NCBI GenBank assembly: GCA_018334015.1 | Contig: JAGXTI010000033.1 | Location: 1-54,031 of the forward strand | Origin: Silanimonas sp. | GTDB taxonomy: Bacteria > Pseudomonadota > Gammaproteobacteria > Xanthomonadales > Xanthomonadaceae | Direction of reading: 5' to 3' | Length of the DNA: 54,031 bases | Shown: positions 37,558 through 46,821 of the stretch, piece after piece | Numbering within the stretch: position 1 is the stretch's first letter | Layout of the letters: every line of letters starts with the position of its first letter | Notes under the pieces: generated by a model | Databases searched by the model: none | Seen by the model: the letters and a program-made list of their open reading frames with translations, nothing else | What the model was told of the DNA's origin: nothing | Translations under genes and position numbers: made by a program

Positions 37558-38826
37558 TCAGCGGATCAGCGGGCTTTGCAGCACGGCCGACGGGCGGCCG
37601 GTCAGGTCTTCGACCACCGCTGCCAGATCCTCGCGCGAGACCTCGCGGATCTCGATCAGCCGGCGCATCACATCGTCGAGCGAACGGCGGTTGTCGGTGC
37701 GCTGGCGGATCTCGCGATCCAGTTCGCGGAACAGCACCACCGCCCGCGCCGTCTGCGGGCCCCAGCTGCGCGCCCCGATCAGGGTGCGCACACCGCGGCC
37801 GTGGTTGTCCATCCAAGAAAAGGCGCGGTCGCGGCGGGCGTCGCTCAGCAGCCCGGCGCGATTGAGCAGGGTGATCGAGTAGAACTCGGCCGTGCCCTCG
37901 GCGATCCAGTCATCGCCTTGGGCACCACGCACGCGGGTGACCATATGCACCAGCTCGTGGACCAGCGTCGATGAACCGTTCTCGCTGATCAGCGGTCGAT
38001 CGGCGTGGATGAACAGCGAACGCGGCCCGGAAAGCCCACCGCGCCACATCGGGTCGTCGGCGCTGACGATCAGCAGCTTCGAAGGCAGCGCGCCGAAAGC
38101 CTTGACCATCTCCGGGGCGACCAGGTTGATGAAGGCCAGCTTGTCGTTGCGGCGGACACTGTCCTCCTTCGGACCGGCGACACTGACCTCCATGCCTTCA
38201 ACGAACTCGCGCCGGGTGCCGACCTGGCCGGCGATCATCCAGCCCACCGGACGGTCGAAGCGGCGCTCCGGGTTGACCACGACAAAGGCCTCTCGGTGGC
38301 GGTCGAGGCGGAAAGGCGTATCGACGTTGGTCCAGCCCGGCGGCAGCGTGAAGCGCAAGCGCGCCCGTGAATCGGCACCGGCCGTGGTGCGGGCGCTCAC
38401 CGGCGGGAACAGATCGTCGCCGCGAACGATCACCCAGTCGCGGGTGATCCGGGCGTCGTAGCCGCCACCCCGGCGTTGCTGGTCGATGCGGTAGCGCCAA
38501 TGCAGGCTCGAGGGCTGCCGGGGGTCGGGCTGCCACAGCCAGCGATCGCCCTCGCGGCGCAGTTGCCCGCCCTCGGCGCGAATCTGCGAGTAGCGTGCCG
38601 GATCAAAACGAACGGCCAGCGAGAGCACCCGACCGTCGCCTGGCGTGTGGCGCAGACTGAGCTCGGCAAGGCCCTCGGCGGGCAGGAAGGCGACGTGGTA
38701 ATCGATGTCGTAAGCGGTTCGCGGCGTGGCCGCCACGGCAGCGGCAAAGGCCAGCAGGGCGAGGACGAGGGCGAACAGGGCCAGGGGCCGGAAATCGAAA
38801 CGGCGGGTGCCGGAGTGCGGGGGCAT
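37558..38826 (-). CDS. Exported M61-like zinc metallopeptidase
   Basis: Encodes 422 residues. A signal peptide is evident (PLALFALVLALLAFAAAVAA). Zinc-site residues are in LVHELVHMV (HExxH) with the downstream Glu in DDWIAEGTAEFYS, a gluzincin arrangement resembling the M61 glycyl-aminopeptidase catalytic domain. The N-terminal half is beta-rich. It is shorter than full M61 enzymes and lacks an obvious PDZ domain. Substrate unknown; likely periplasmic. It follows the TrmH-like gene by 44 bases. Confidence 0.75.
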   Translation of the reverse strand: MPPHSGTRRFDFRPLALFALVLALLAFAAAVAATPRTAYDIDYHVAFLPAEGLAELSLRHTPGDGRVLSLAVRFDPARYSQIRAEGGQLRREGDRWLWQPDPRQPSSLHWRYRIDQQRRGGGYDARITRDWVIVRGDDLFPPVSARTTAGADSRARLRFTLPPGWTNVDTPFRLDRHREAFVVVNPERRFDRPVGWMIAGQVGTRREFVEGMEVSVAGPKEDSVRRNDKLAFINLVAPEMVKAFGALPSKLLIVSADDPMWRGGLSGPRSLFIHADRPLISENGSSTLVHELVHMVTRVRGAQGDDWIAEGTAEFYSITLLNRAGLLSDARRDRAFSWMDNHGRGVRTLIGARSWGPQTARAVVLFRELDREIRQRTDNRRSLDDVMRRLIEIREVSREDLAAVVEDLTGRPSAVLQSPLIR

Positions 38827-38870
38827 GGGCGGGTCTGGGCCGGACGGGACGCGCCGCAGTATGCCGCCGC

Positions 38871-39641
38871 TCAGCGGTGCTGGCGCGCCCATTCAGCGAG
38901 CAGCACGGCGGTGGCTGCGGCCACGTTCAGGCTCTCGACCCGGCCGCTGCCCGGAATGCCGAGCCGTGCCGCGCAGGCCGTCGCCAGGGCCGGATCGACG
39001 CCGGCCGCCTCGGCCCCGAGCACCCAGACGCAACGCGCCGGCAGGGGTCGGGCGTAGAGGCTCTCACCACCGCGCACGACGGTGGCCAGCAGTTGGAAGC
39101 CGGCGGCCTGTAACTGGGCGATGGCGTTGTCGATCCGGCCAAGCCGGACGCAGGGCACGGCCTCGGCGCCGCCTTCGGCGACCCGCACCGCCGCGCCAGA
39201 CAGAGCCGGTGGCGCGGTCTTCGGCAACAGCAAGCCGGCGGCGCCGAAATGGGCAGCGGCACGCAGGATCGCGCCGATGTTGTGCGGGTTGCCCACCCCG
39301 TCGAGCCAGAGCAAGGGCACCGGCCCCCTCGGCAGGTCGCGCAGGAAAGTGGACAGTGGCAGCTCGTCGGGCCGGCGGAAGGCCGCCACCACGCCCTCGT
39401 GGTGCTGGCTGCCGGAAAGACGTTGCAGGTCCTCGGCCTCGACCAGGGTGTAGCCGCGCCGGCGGGCCACGCAGCCGGCGATGAGCTCGCGCAGATCACC
39501 CAACCGTGCCGGCAGCAGCCAGAGCTTGCGCAGGTCCTCGGGACGGGCGGCGAAAGCGGCACGCACGGCGTTCAGGCCGAACAGCCGCAATTCCTCCTCG
39601 GCGCCCGGCGACGGCCGTGGCGGGCCAGGGGCACGGTTCAC
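38871..39641 (-). CDS. TrmH/SpoU-family RNA 2'-O-methyltransferase
   Basis: Encodes 256 residues. An N-terminal substrate-binding domain (LFGLNAVRAAFAARPEDL) precedes a SPOUT knot with LWLDGVGNPHNIGAILRAAA (motif 1), VWVLGAEAAGVDPAL (motif 2) and GSGRVESLNVAAATAVLL (motif 3). This resembles RlmB-type 2'-O-methyltransferases, but the target RNA cannot be assigned. Its ATG overlaps the stop of the RND permease by 4 bases, so it is translationally coupled. Confidence 0.88.
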   Translation of the reverse strand: MNRAPGPPRPSPGAEEELRLFGLNAVRAAFAARPEDLRKLWLLPARLGDLRELIAGCVARRRGYTLVEAEDLQRLSGSQHHEGVVAAFRRPDELPLSTFLRDLPRGPVPLLWLDGVGNPHNIGAILRAAAHFGAAGLLLPKTAPPALSGAAVRVAEGGAEAVPCVRLGRIDNAIAQLQAAGFQLLATVVRGGESLYARPLPARCVWVLGAEAAGVDPALATACAARLGIPGSGRVESLNVAAATAVLLAEWARQHR

Positions 39642-42600
39642 ACCCGCGCCTCACCGTCGACGTGCAGGCGCTCCAGTTGCTCCAACTCGCGGGCACGGGC
39701 CTCGGGGGCCCGGGTGTAGGGCGCCACCCGCAGGTAGAGCGCAGGGATCACGTACAAGGTGAGCAGGGTCGAGAAACTGACACCGAACACCACGACGATG
39801 CCGATCGAACTGCGCGAGGCCGAGCCGGCACCGTCGGCCAGCATCAAGGGCAGGGCGCCGGCCACGGTGGCCAGCGAGGTCATCAGGATCGGCCTGAGTC
39901 GGATCGCCGAGGCCTCGAGGATCGCTTCGCGGACATTGCGACCCTCGTCGCGCAACTGGTTGGCGAATTCGACGATCAGGATGCCGTTCTTGGCCGCCAG
40001 CCCGATCAGCATGATCAGTCCCACCTGGCTGAACAGGTTGAGGCTGGTCCCCGCACCCCACCAGCCGTTGGCGGCGAGCAGGCCCATCGACCACAGCCCG
40101 AACAACGCACCCAGCACCGCGAGCGGCACGGTGAGCATGATGACGAAGGGGTGGGCGAAACTCTCGAACTGCGCCGCCAGCACCAGGTAGACGATCAGCA
40201 GGGCCATCAGGAAGGCGAAGTAGACATTCGCGCTGCTCTGCTGCTGCTCGCGGGCTTCACCACGCCAGCCGATCTGCGCCTCGGCCGGAAGCACACGATC
40301 AGCAGCCTGCTCGACCCATGTGATGGCCTCGCCGAGCGTGTAACCGGGCGCCAGCGAGGCCGAGATGGTGATGGCACGCAGGCGGTTGAAGCGGTTCAGG
40401 CTGCCCGGCTCGGCCAGTTCGCGCAGGGTGACCAATGAGGCCAGCGGCACCAGCTGGCCGGATCCAGCGCGCACGAACAGATTGCCGAGGTCGTCCGGTG
40501 TCTGCCGGTCGTCAATCCGCGCCTGCAGGATGACGTCGTACTCCTCGCCGCCCTCGACGAAGGTGCCGACCCGGCGCGAACCCATCATGGTCTCCAGGGT
40601 GCGGCCGATGTCCTGCAGCGAGACGCCGAGTGCGGCGGCACGCTCGCGGTTGATGTCGATGCGGAGCTGCGGGCGGGTCTCCCTGAAATCGGAATCGGCA
40701 CCGAACAGCTGGGGATTGTTCTCCATCTCGCGCAGCAGCAGGTCACGCCACTGCGCCAGTTGCTCGAAATCGGGACCGCCCAGCACCACCTGGAACTGCT
40801 GGCCGCCGCGCGAACGGGTGAGGCCGGAACGGGCGATCGGCCGCGCCACCACACCCGGCACCTCGGCCAACTCGTTGCGGAAACGGTTGACCACGTCGTT
40901 GGTGGTGAGCTCGCGCTCGTCCCAGGGCCGCAGGATGACGATGCTGTTGCCGGTGTGCATCTCCTCGTTGATGCCACCGCCGAAGCCACCCGGCACGCGG
41001 GCGATCACCCGGTGCAGCGGGCCGTCCTCACCGATACCGCCCAGCAGGATCGATTCGACCTGTTTCATCTGCGTCACGGTGTAGTCGAAGCCGGCGCCTT
41101 CCGGGCCAGCGACCGAAACGAAGAAGGAACCGCGGTCTTCGGGCGGGGCCAGCTCCTTCGGCACCAGCGTGAACAGGCCGTAGGTGGCGAGCAGGGCCGC
41201 GGCGACGATGCCAACGAACAGCCCGCTGCGGTGGATCTGGCCGTCCAGCGAGCGCCGGTAGGCCTCGGTGACGCGTCCCAGCGTGCGGTCGATGCGCTCG
41301 GCGATACCGCCGCCGATGGGCTTGTGCGGCCTCAGCAAAAGCGAGCACATCATCGGCGTCAATGTGAGCGCCACGAAAGCCGAAATGGCGATGGCACCGG
41401 CCAGTGCCACCGCCAGCTCACGGAACAGACGACCGTTATTGCCCTCCAGAAAGGCCATCGGCACGAACACCGCGATCAGCACGGCGGTGGTGGCCAACAC
41501 CGCGAAAGCCACCTGGCGGGTGCCGCGACGGGCCGCCACGATCGGTGGTTCGCCCAGATCGACACGGCGCTGGCAGTTCTCGAGCACCACGATGGCGTCG
41601 TCGACCACGAGGCCGATCGAGAGCACGATCGCCAACAGGGTGAGCAGGTTGATCGAATAACCGAACAGCCACAGCGCGATGAACGAGGCGGTGATGCAGA
41701 CCGGCAGGGTCACCGCCGGCACCAGCGCGGCGCGCACGCTGCCCAGGAACACGAAGATCACCAGCAGCACCAGCACCAGAGCCTCGCCGAGGGTCTGGAA
41801 GACGCGATCGACGGCGACCTCGATGAACTCGGTGGAATCGAAGCTGACGCCCAGGCTGACATCCGCCGGTAGCCCGGCGTTGATGGCCTCGACCTCGGCG
41901 CGCACCGCGCGCGCCACCTCGATGGCATTGGCCCGCGAGGTCTTGATGATCTGGAAACCGACCTGCGGCTCGCCATTGCCACGGAACCAGGCGCGCCGCT
42001 CGGCGGCCTCACGCTCGACCTGGGCCACCTCGCCCAGCCGGATCGGGCGGCCGTCGCGGCCGGTCGCCAGCACCAGGGCGCGGAAGTCCTCGGGGGTCTG
42101 GTAAGCGCGCGAGAGCCGCAGGGTGAAGTCGCGGGTGGCCGATTCAAGTCGGCCGGCCGGCAGTTCGACGTTCTCGCGACGCAGTGCCGCCTCGATGTCG
42201 CCAACGGTGAGATTGCGCGCCACCAGCGCCGAGCGGTCAAGCCAGATCCGCATGGCGTAACGCTGCCCACCGCCCAGCCGGACCGCCGCCACGCCAGGAA
42301 TGCTGGACAGCCGGTCGATCACATTGCGCTCGGCAAAATCGGTCAGTTCGAGGATCCCCAGCCGTGGCGAGGCGAGGTTGAGGAACATGATCGGCTCGGC
42401 ATCGGCCGAGACCTTGGCCACCTGCGGCGCCTGGGCCTCGTCGGGCAGACGGTTGACCACCCGGCTGACCGCGTCGCGGACATCGTTGGCAGCCGCCTCG
42501 ATGTCACGGTCGAGGGTGAACTCCATGCTGACATCGGAGCGGCCATTGCGCGAGCTGCTCTGGATCAGGTCGATGCCCTCGATGCCGGCGACGGCATCCT

Positions 42601-42802
42601 CGATCACCTGAGTGATCCGGCTCTCGACCACGGCGGCCGAGGCACCGGCGTACTCGGTCTGCACCGAGACCACCGGCGGGTCGATGTCGGGCAGTTCGCG
42701 CAGGCTGAGCTGCGAGAAAGCGATCAGGCCGAGCACGATGAGCAGCAGGCTGGCCACGGTGGCCAGCACCGGGCGGCGGATGGCGAGATCGGAAAGGACC
42801 AT
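39638..42802 (-). CDS. RND-family efflux permease (HAE1-like)
   Basis: Encodes 1054 residues, full length for an inner-membrane RND pump. The proton-relay Asp pair is in LSIGLVVDDAIVVLENC; the second-half Lys lies in AAKNGILIVEFANQL. N-terminal DLAIRRPVLATVASLLLIV and PPVVSVQTEYAGASAAVVE are typical of the MdtB/MexF-like branch. It works with the periplasmic adaptor upstream; no TolC-like outer-membrane gene is adjacent. Drug range unknown. Confidence 0.95.
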   Translation of the reverse strand: MVLSDLAIRRPVLATVASLLLIVLGLIAFSQLSLRELPDIDPPVVSVQTEYAGASAAVVESRITQVIEDAVAGIEGIDLIQSSSRNGRSDVSMEFTLDRDIEAAANDVRDAVSRVVNRLPDEAQAPQVAKVSADAEPIMFLNLASPRLGILELTDFAERNVIDRLSSIPGVAAVRLGGGQRYAMRIWLDRSALVARNLTVGDIEAALRRENVELPAGRLESATRDFTLRLSRAYQTPEDFRALVLATGRDGRPIRLGEVAQVEREAAERRAWFRGNGEPQVGFQIIKTSRANAIEVARAVRAEVEAINAGLPADVSLGVSFDSTEFIEVAVDRVFQTLGEALVLVLLVIFVFLGSVRAALVPAVTLPVCITASFIALWLFGYSINLLTLLAIVLSIGLVVDDAIVVLENCQRRVDLGEPPIVAARRGTRQVAFAVLATTAVLIAVFVPMAFLEGNNGRLFRELAVALAGAIAISAFVALTLTPMMCSLLLRPHKPIGGGIAERIDRTLGRVTEAYRRSLDGQIHRSGLFVGIVAAALLATYGLFTLVPKELAPPEDRGSFFVSVAGPEGAGFDYTVTQMKQVESILLGGIGEDGPLHRVIARVPGGFGGGINEEMHTGNSIVILRPWDERELTTNDVVNRFRNELAEVPGVVARPIARSGLTRSRGGQQFQVVLGGPDFEQLAQWRDLLLREMENNPQLFGADSDFRETRPQLRIDINRERAAALGVSLQDIGRTLETMMGSRRVGTFVEGGEEYDVILQARIDDRQTPDDLGNLFVRAGSGQLVPLASLVTLRELAEPGSLNRFNRLRAITISASLAPGYTLGEAITWVEQAADRVLPAEAQIGWRGEAREQQQSSANVYFAFLMALLIVYLVLAAQFESFAHPFVIMLTVPLAVLGALFGLWSMGLLAANGWWGAGTSLNLFSQVGLIMLIGLAAKNGILIVEFANQLRDEGRNVREAILEASAIRLRPILMTSLATVAGALPLMLADGAGSASRSSIGIVVVFGVSFSTLLTLYVIPALYLRVAPYTRAPEARARELEQLERLHVDGEARV

Positions 42803-42814
42803 GGCAGGCGTTCC

Positions 42815-43885
42815 TCAATCGCCAGCGGCGGGTGTTGGCGCGCTGCCGGCGGACGGCGCGGTTTCGGACTCGCGGATGGCGAGGCCCGGACGCAGCTTGA
42901 CGGTGCCATCGATGACGATGCGGTCGCCCGCGGTGAGGCCCTCGACCACCTCGACCCGGCCGAGCTCGCGCGAACCGAGCCGCACCGGCACCAGCTCGGC
43001 GCGGCGTTCGGCATCGACCCGGTAGACGTAACTCTGTGTGCCGATCTGCAGCACGGCGATCTCCGGCACCACCAGCGCCAGGCGCTCCTGTTCGAACACC
43101 TTGAGGGTGAGCAACATGCCCGGCAGCAGCCGGCCCTCGGGGTTTTCGACGGCGGCGCGCACCGCGACCGAGCGGGTCGCCACATCGACCCGCGAATCGA
43201 TGCTGATCAGGCGGCCGCGGAAGACCTGGCCCGACCAGGCATCGCTGCGTGCCTCCACCGCCAGACCTTCGGCCAGGCGCGCAAGGTGGACCTCGGGCAC
43301 GGCGAAGTCGACCTGCATGGTGTCGAGCGCGTCCAGCGTGGTGATCGCCGTGCCGGGCTGCAGGAGCTGGCCCGGGCTGACTTCGCGCAGGCCCAGCACG
43401 CCTGCGAAGGGCGCGATGATGGCGCGGTCGGCGACCCGTGCCAACGCCTGTTGCACCCGCGCCTGGGCGGCGTCGCGGGTGGCGCGCTGGGCATCGAGCT
43501 GGCTGGTCGGGATCAGGCGCTGCTCGGCCAGCTGGCGTTGCCGCTCGTACTGGCGCTGCGCCTCGCGGTAGGCGGTGCGGGCGGCATCGAGATCGGCGAC
43601 ATCGCCGCCGACATCGAGTTCGACCAGCACCTGCCCAGCCTCGACCCGTTGCCCGCTTTCGAAACGCACCCGCTCGACCCGCTCGGCGAGCTTGGAGGTG
43701 ATGGCGATCGACTCGCTGGCACGCGCCGTGCCGACCGCTTCCAGACGATCTATCCAAGGCGCCGTGGCCACCTCCGCGGTGGTCACCAACGCCGCGCCGG
43801 CACCGGGCCTCGGCCCCCCATTGCCCTCCCCGGAACAGGCGACGAGCAGCAGGCTGCAGAAGGCTAGGACGGGCATTCGACGCAT
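42815..43885 (-). CDS. RND efflux periplasmic adaptor, lipoprotein
   Basis: Encodes 356 residues. The N-terminus MRRMPVLAFCSLLLVACSGE has a lipobox (LLVAC). The lipoyl-like domain (VRFESGQRVEAGQVLVELD), an alpha-hairpin (~85-150) and a beta-barrel domain (MQVDFAVPEVHLARL) follow in MFP order. It bridges the RND permease to an outer-membrane channel. The start is chosen for the lipoprotein signal. It is 12 bases upstream of the permease gene. Confidence 0.93.
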   Translation of the reverse strand: MRRMPVLAFCSLLLVACSGEGNGGPRPGAGAALVTTAEVATAPWIDRLEAVGTARASESIAITSKLAERVERVRFESGQRVEAGQVLVELDVGGDVADLDAARTAYREAQRQYERQRQLAEQRLIPTSQLDAQRATRDAAQARVQQALARVADRAIIAPFAGVLGLREVSPGQLLQPGTAITTLDALDTMQVDFAVPEVHLARLAEGLAVEARSDAWSGQVFRGRLISIDSRVDVATRSVAVRAAVENPEGRLLPGMLLTLKVFEQERLALVVPEIAVLQIGTQSYVYRVDAERRAELVPVRLGSRELGRVEVVEGLTAGDRIVIDGTVKLRPGLAIRESETAPSAGSAPTPAAGD

Positions 43886-44017
43886 GAGGGTTCCTGGCGC
43901 AAGGCTTGGACGCGATGCGGCAGCCTGCCGGAGTCCCGGCGGCATCCGCGTGAGTAGCATCGGAATGCAGCGTTGCAACAGCGTCATCGCCATCACCCGC
44001 CGCATCCCGGAAACGAT

Positions 44018-44041
44018 GACGCCGGCCCTGGGGCCGGCGTC
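44018..44041 (-). terminator. Strong GC hairpin after fbaB, terminator-like
   Basis: GACGCCGGCC (44018-44027) pairs perfectly with GGCCGGCGTC (44032-44041) around a 4-base loop, 35 bases after the fbaB stop. The U-tract is poor, so termination may be partial. Confidence 0.5.
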
Positions 44042-44075
44042 GCAAGGGCCGAAGGTCATGCCTCCGGCGCGGGGA

Positions 44076-45080
44076 TCAGCCTTCCCACTCGCCGAGCGCG
44101 GCCAGGCCGTTCTGCCGGGCGCGGGCGTAGACGATGGCCTGCGCCTCGGCGACCTTGCCCTCCGGATCCGCCGCCCAGCACTTGAGCGCGGCGGTCTGCA
44201 TGGCGCGGCCATAGCTGAAGCTGAGCGGCCAAGGATTGCCTTCGAGCTGGTTCATGGCGTCGAGGTGGCGGGTGGCCTGCTCCTCGCTCTGGCCGCCCGA
44301 GAGGAAGACGATGCCCGGCAGGGTGGCCGGCACGGTGGCCTTGAGGCAATGCACGGTCTGCGCCGCCACCTCTTCGACGTCGGCCTGCTCCTCGCAGTCC
44401 TTGCCCGAGATCACCATGCTGGCCTTGAGGATGGTGCCCTCAAGCATCACGTTGTGCTCGTAGAGCGCGGCAAATAGGCTGCGCAGCACGGCCTCGGTGA
44501 CGTCGTAGCAGGTGTCGATGTCGTGGTCGCCGTCCATCAACACCTCCGGCTCGACCATCGGCACGATGCCGGCCTCCTGGCAGAGCGCCGCGTAACGAGC
44601 CAGCGCATGGGCATTGGCATCGATGCAGGTGCCGGTCGGAATGTCCTCGCCGATGGTGATGACGGCACGCCACTTGGCGAACTTGGCGCCCAGCCGGGCG
44701 TACTCCTGCAGACGCTCACGCAGGCCGTCGAGACCCTCGGTGACCAGCTCGCCCGGGCAACCGGCCAGTGGCTTGGCGCCGGTATCGACCTTGATGCCCG
44801 GCAGGACGCCGGCATCCAGCATGATCTTGGTGAAAGGCACGCCCTCTTTGGTGCTCTGGCGGATCGTCTCGTCAAACAGGATGGCGCCGGAAATGTGGTC
44901 GGCGAGGTTCGGCGTGGTCAACAGCATCTCGCGGTAGGCCCGCCGGTTCGCCTCGGTGTTCTCGATGCCGACCGCCGCGAAACGCTTGCCGATGGTGGCG
45001 GTGGATTCGTCGATGGCGATGATGCCCTTGCCCGGGGCGACCATGGCCTGGGCGATGTCGGCAAGCTCTTCGATGCTCAT
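44076..45080 (-). CDS. fbaB: Class I fructose-bisphosphate aldolase
   Basis: Encodes 334 residues. It splits fructose 1,6-bisphosphate via a Schiff base rather than a metal. N-terminal GKGIIAIDESTATIGKRF, KIMLDAGVLPGIKVDTGAKPL, EPEVLMDGDHD, the Schiff-base Lys in LEGTILKASMV and FLSGGQSEEQATRHL are typical of the eukaryote-like class I group found in Xanthomonadales. The frame stays open 198 codons upstream into a signal-peptide ORF, but conservation starts at MSIEELADIAQAMV. A TATAAT lies at 45111-45116. Confidence 0.93.
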   Translation of the reverse strand: MSIEELADIAQAMVAPGKGIIAIDESTATIGKRFAAVGIENTEANRRAYREMLLTTPNLADHISGAILFDETIRQSTKEGVPFTKIMLDAGVLPGIKVDTGAKPLAGCPGELVTEGLDGLRERLQEYARLGAKFAKWRAVITIGEDIPTGTCIDANAHALARYAALCQEAGIVPMVEPEVLMDGDHDIDTCYDVTEAVLRSLFAALYEHNVMLEGTILKASMVISGKDCEEQADVEEVAAQTVHCLKATVPATLPGIVFLSGGQSEEQATRHLDAMNQLEGNPWPLSFSYGRAMQTAALKCWAADPEGKVAEAQAIVYARARQNGLAALGEWEG

Positions 45081-45674
45081 TGGCGGACTCGGCGTGGTGG
45101 AGAGATCGCAATTATAGCCGAAGGGCCCGCCCGGCCCTGACCAACGCGCATCGAGCACAGCATCCCCCGGCGGACCAAAGCCCCGGACTGCAAGGACTTG
45201 AGGACCCGGCACTGGTTTCCCGCCGCGGAACGGATACCCGCCGCCTACGGTGCGCGGTCGAGTTGCACCGCAAGGAACCGTGGATGCCGATGCCCGACCG
45301 TCTCGCCGGATCGACGCCACGGTGGCAGGGGTGGGGGCACCGAGGAACGACAGGCCCATTTCCTCGTCGCGAATCAGGCCGTTGCGCTGTCCGTTCCCCT
45401 CCAGAAGGGCGAGCGCAGTAGCCACGTCCGGACGCCGCTCGAGCAGGCCGTGCTTCGCCGACCAGTCGACCAGCAGGGCGGTGGGCCGCACTGCCGTCGC
45501 GCCATGTGAGATCCCCGTTCCGTGGGCGCAGCCCGCATCCCCGCTCGCTGCAATCGGACCCAGTGTCTTGGCATCCGCCTGTCCGGTGGCATTTGCACCA
45601 CGCGCGTCCGTCGCTGCGAAAAACATGCCGAACGCAAGAACCAGCAAGGTGGGGAAAGCGGTGCGGGAGTTCAT
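45081..45674 (-). CDS. Putative exported protein ORF running in frame into fbaB without a stop
   Basis: From the ATG at 45674 the protein starts with a textbook signal peptide (MNSRTAFPTLLVLAFGMFFA, then ATDARG), with GAGG upstream of the ATG. It continues with plausible sequence such as ALLVDWSAKHGLLERRPDVA and GLIRDEEMGLSFLG, but there is no stop for 198 codons, after which the frame enters fbaB. The stop may have been lost, the gene may be decayed, or a frameshift may hide the true end. The end shown is just before the fbaB ATG. I do not recognise the family. Confidence 0.4.
45111..45116 (-). promoter_or_regulatory. Putative -10 box of fbaB
   Basis: A perfect TATAAT on the minus strand sits 30 bases before the fbaB ATG. 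The TTGGTC further upstream is spaced too far (22 bases) to be a good -35. Confidence 0.4.
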
Positions 45675-45755
45675 TTTTGGAGCCCTCGGACTCGAGCCTT
45701 TGACCCAACCGGTCCAGCAGCCCCCTTCATCCAATGTCAAGCCATCGGCAGTTCC

Positions 45756-46739
45756 TCAGCCGTCGCTTTCTTTCAGCAGCACGAAGTGCTCCACCAGCTT
45801 CACCATCAAGGCCTTCTGGTCGGGCTTGCTTTCGGCCACCAGCAGCGCCAGCGCCACCAGGGTATTGTCGTTGACCAGCCGCTCCACCGGCCGCGCCAGC
45901 AGGTGCTGGTTCAGGCGCAGGTACCACAGGAAAAGGAACGAGCCGGTGCGCTTGTTGCCGTCGGCCAACGGGTGGTTCTTGATCACGAAATACAGCAGAT
46001 GTGCCGCCCGGCTGGCCACGTTCGGGTAGAACAGTTCGTCGCCAAAACCCTGCTCGATCGTGGCCAGGGCCGAGGCCAGCCCGTCGCTGCGAATCTGGCC
46101 GAACAGCTCGGTGGCCTCGCCCTTGGCGATCAATTCGGCCTTGAGTTGCCCGATGGCGGCCAGCACCTCGTCCAGACGCAGCGCCCGCATATCGCCCTGC
46201 CTGCCGGTCTGTCCGGTCAGGCTCTGCTCGTCATAGCCTTGCAACAGGCTCCAACTGCGGGCGTAGTCGGCGATGACCCGGAGCACCGCCTCACCCTCGG
46301 CATTGATCAGTTGGCGATTGGCCAGCGTGCGCGAGAGCAGATCGAGCGCCTGCTGGAACTCGACGCCGCGCTCGCCCAGGCGCTTCGGGTTCAAGGTGTA
46401 GCCCTCGACCAGATGCTGGCGAAGCACGCCGGTGGCCCATTGGCGAAAGCGCGTGGCACGGCTGGAATTAACCCGATAGCCGACGGAGATGATGGCGTCG
46501 AGGTTGAAATACTCGACTTGGTAGGTCTTGCCGTCGGCGGCAGTTGTTGCATTTTTTGCAACCACTGACACGCGCTCCAACTCGTTGCTGTCGAAGATAT
46601 TCTTCAGGTGCCGGGAAATGACCGACTTGTCCCTTTCGAACAGTTCGGCCAACTGCTGAAGGCTCAGCCAGACGGTCTCGCCCTCCAGTCGCACCTGCAC
46701 CGGCTCACCGCCGGATTCGAAGATCACGAGCTTATTCAT
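45756..46739 (-). CDS. RhuM/Fic (DOC) fusion protein
   Basis: Encodes 327 residues. The N-terminal ~150 are RhuM-like: WLSLQQLAELFERDKSVISR, YFNLDAIISVGYRVNS and RATRFRQWATGVLRQHLVEGY. The C-terminal ~130 form a Fic/DOC domain with the catalytic HPLADGNKRTGSF motif, as in AMP-transferring Fic enzymes. Such fusions occur near restriction systems and mobile loci; no inhibitory (S/T)xxxE(G/N) helix is obvious by eye. It separates pyk from fbaB, starts by an ATGA overlap with a 20-codon leader ORF, and is less GC-rich than its neighbours. Confidence 0.88.
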   Translation of the reverse strand: MNKLVIFESGGEPVQVRLEGETVWLSLQQLAELFERDKSVISRHLKNIFDSNELERVSVVAKNATTAADGKTYQVEYFNLDAIISVGYRVNSSRATRFRQWATGVLRQHLVEGYTLNPKRLGERGVEFQQALDLLSRTLANRQLINAEGEAVLRVIADYARSWSLLQGYDEQSLTGQTGRQGDMRALRLDEVLAAIGQLKAELIAKGEATELFGQIRSDGLASALATIEQGFGDELFYPNVASRAAHLLYFVIKNHPLADGNKRTGSFLFLWYLRLNQHLLARPVERLVNDNTLVALALLVAESKPDQKALMVKLVEHFVLLKESDG

Positions 46740-46798
46740 GGGACGCCTCCCAACTCGCGCACGGTCTTCAGGGCTCTACCCGTCTTGCCGTTGACCAT
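46736..46798 (-). CDS. 20-codon ORF coupled to the RhuM-Fic gene
   Basis: Reads MVNGKTGRALKTVRELGGVP with a strong AAGGAG seven bases before its ATG. Its TGA overlaps the RhuM-Fic ATG. It begins 23 bases after the pyk stop. It could be a leader peptide coupling Fic translation to pyk transcripts, or the tail of a lost gene carried in with the Fic gene. Confidence 0.4.
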   Translation of the reverse strand: MVNGKTGRALKTVRELGGVP

Positions 46799-46821
46799 CT
46801 GCCGCTCCTTCGATCAGCGCA

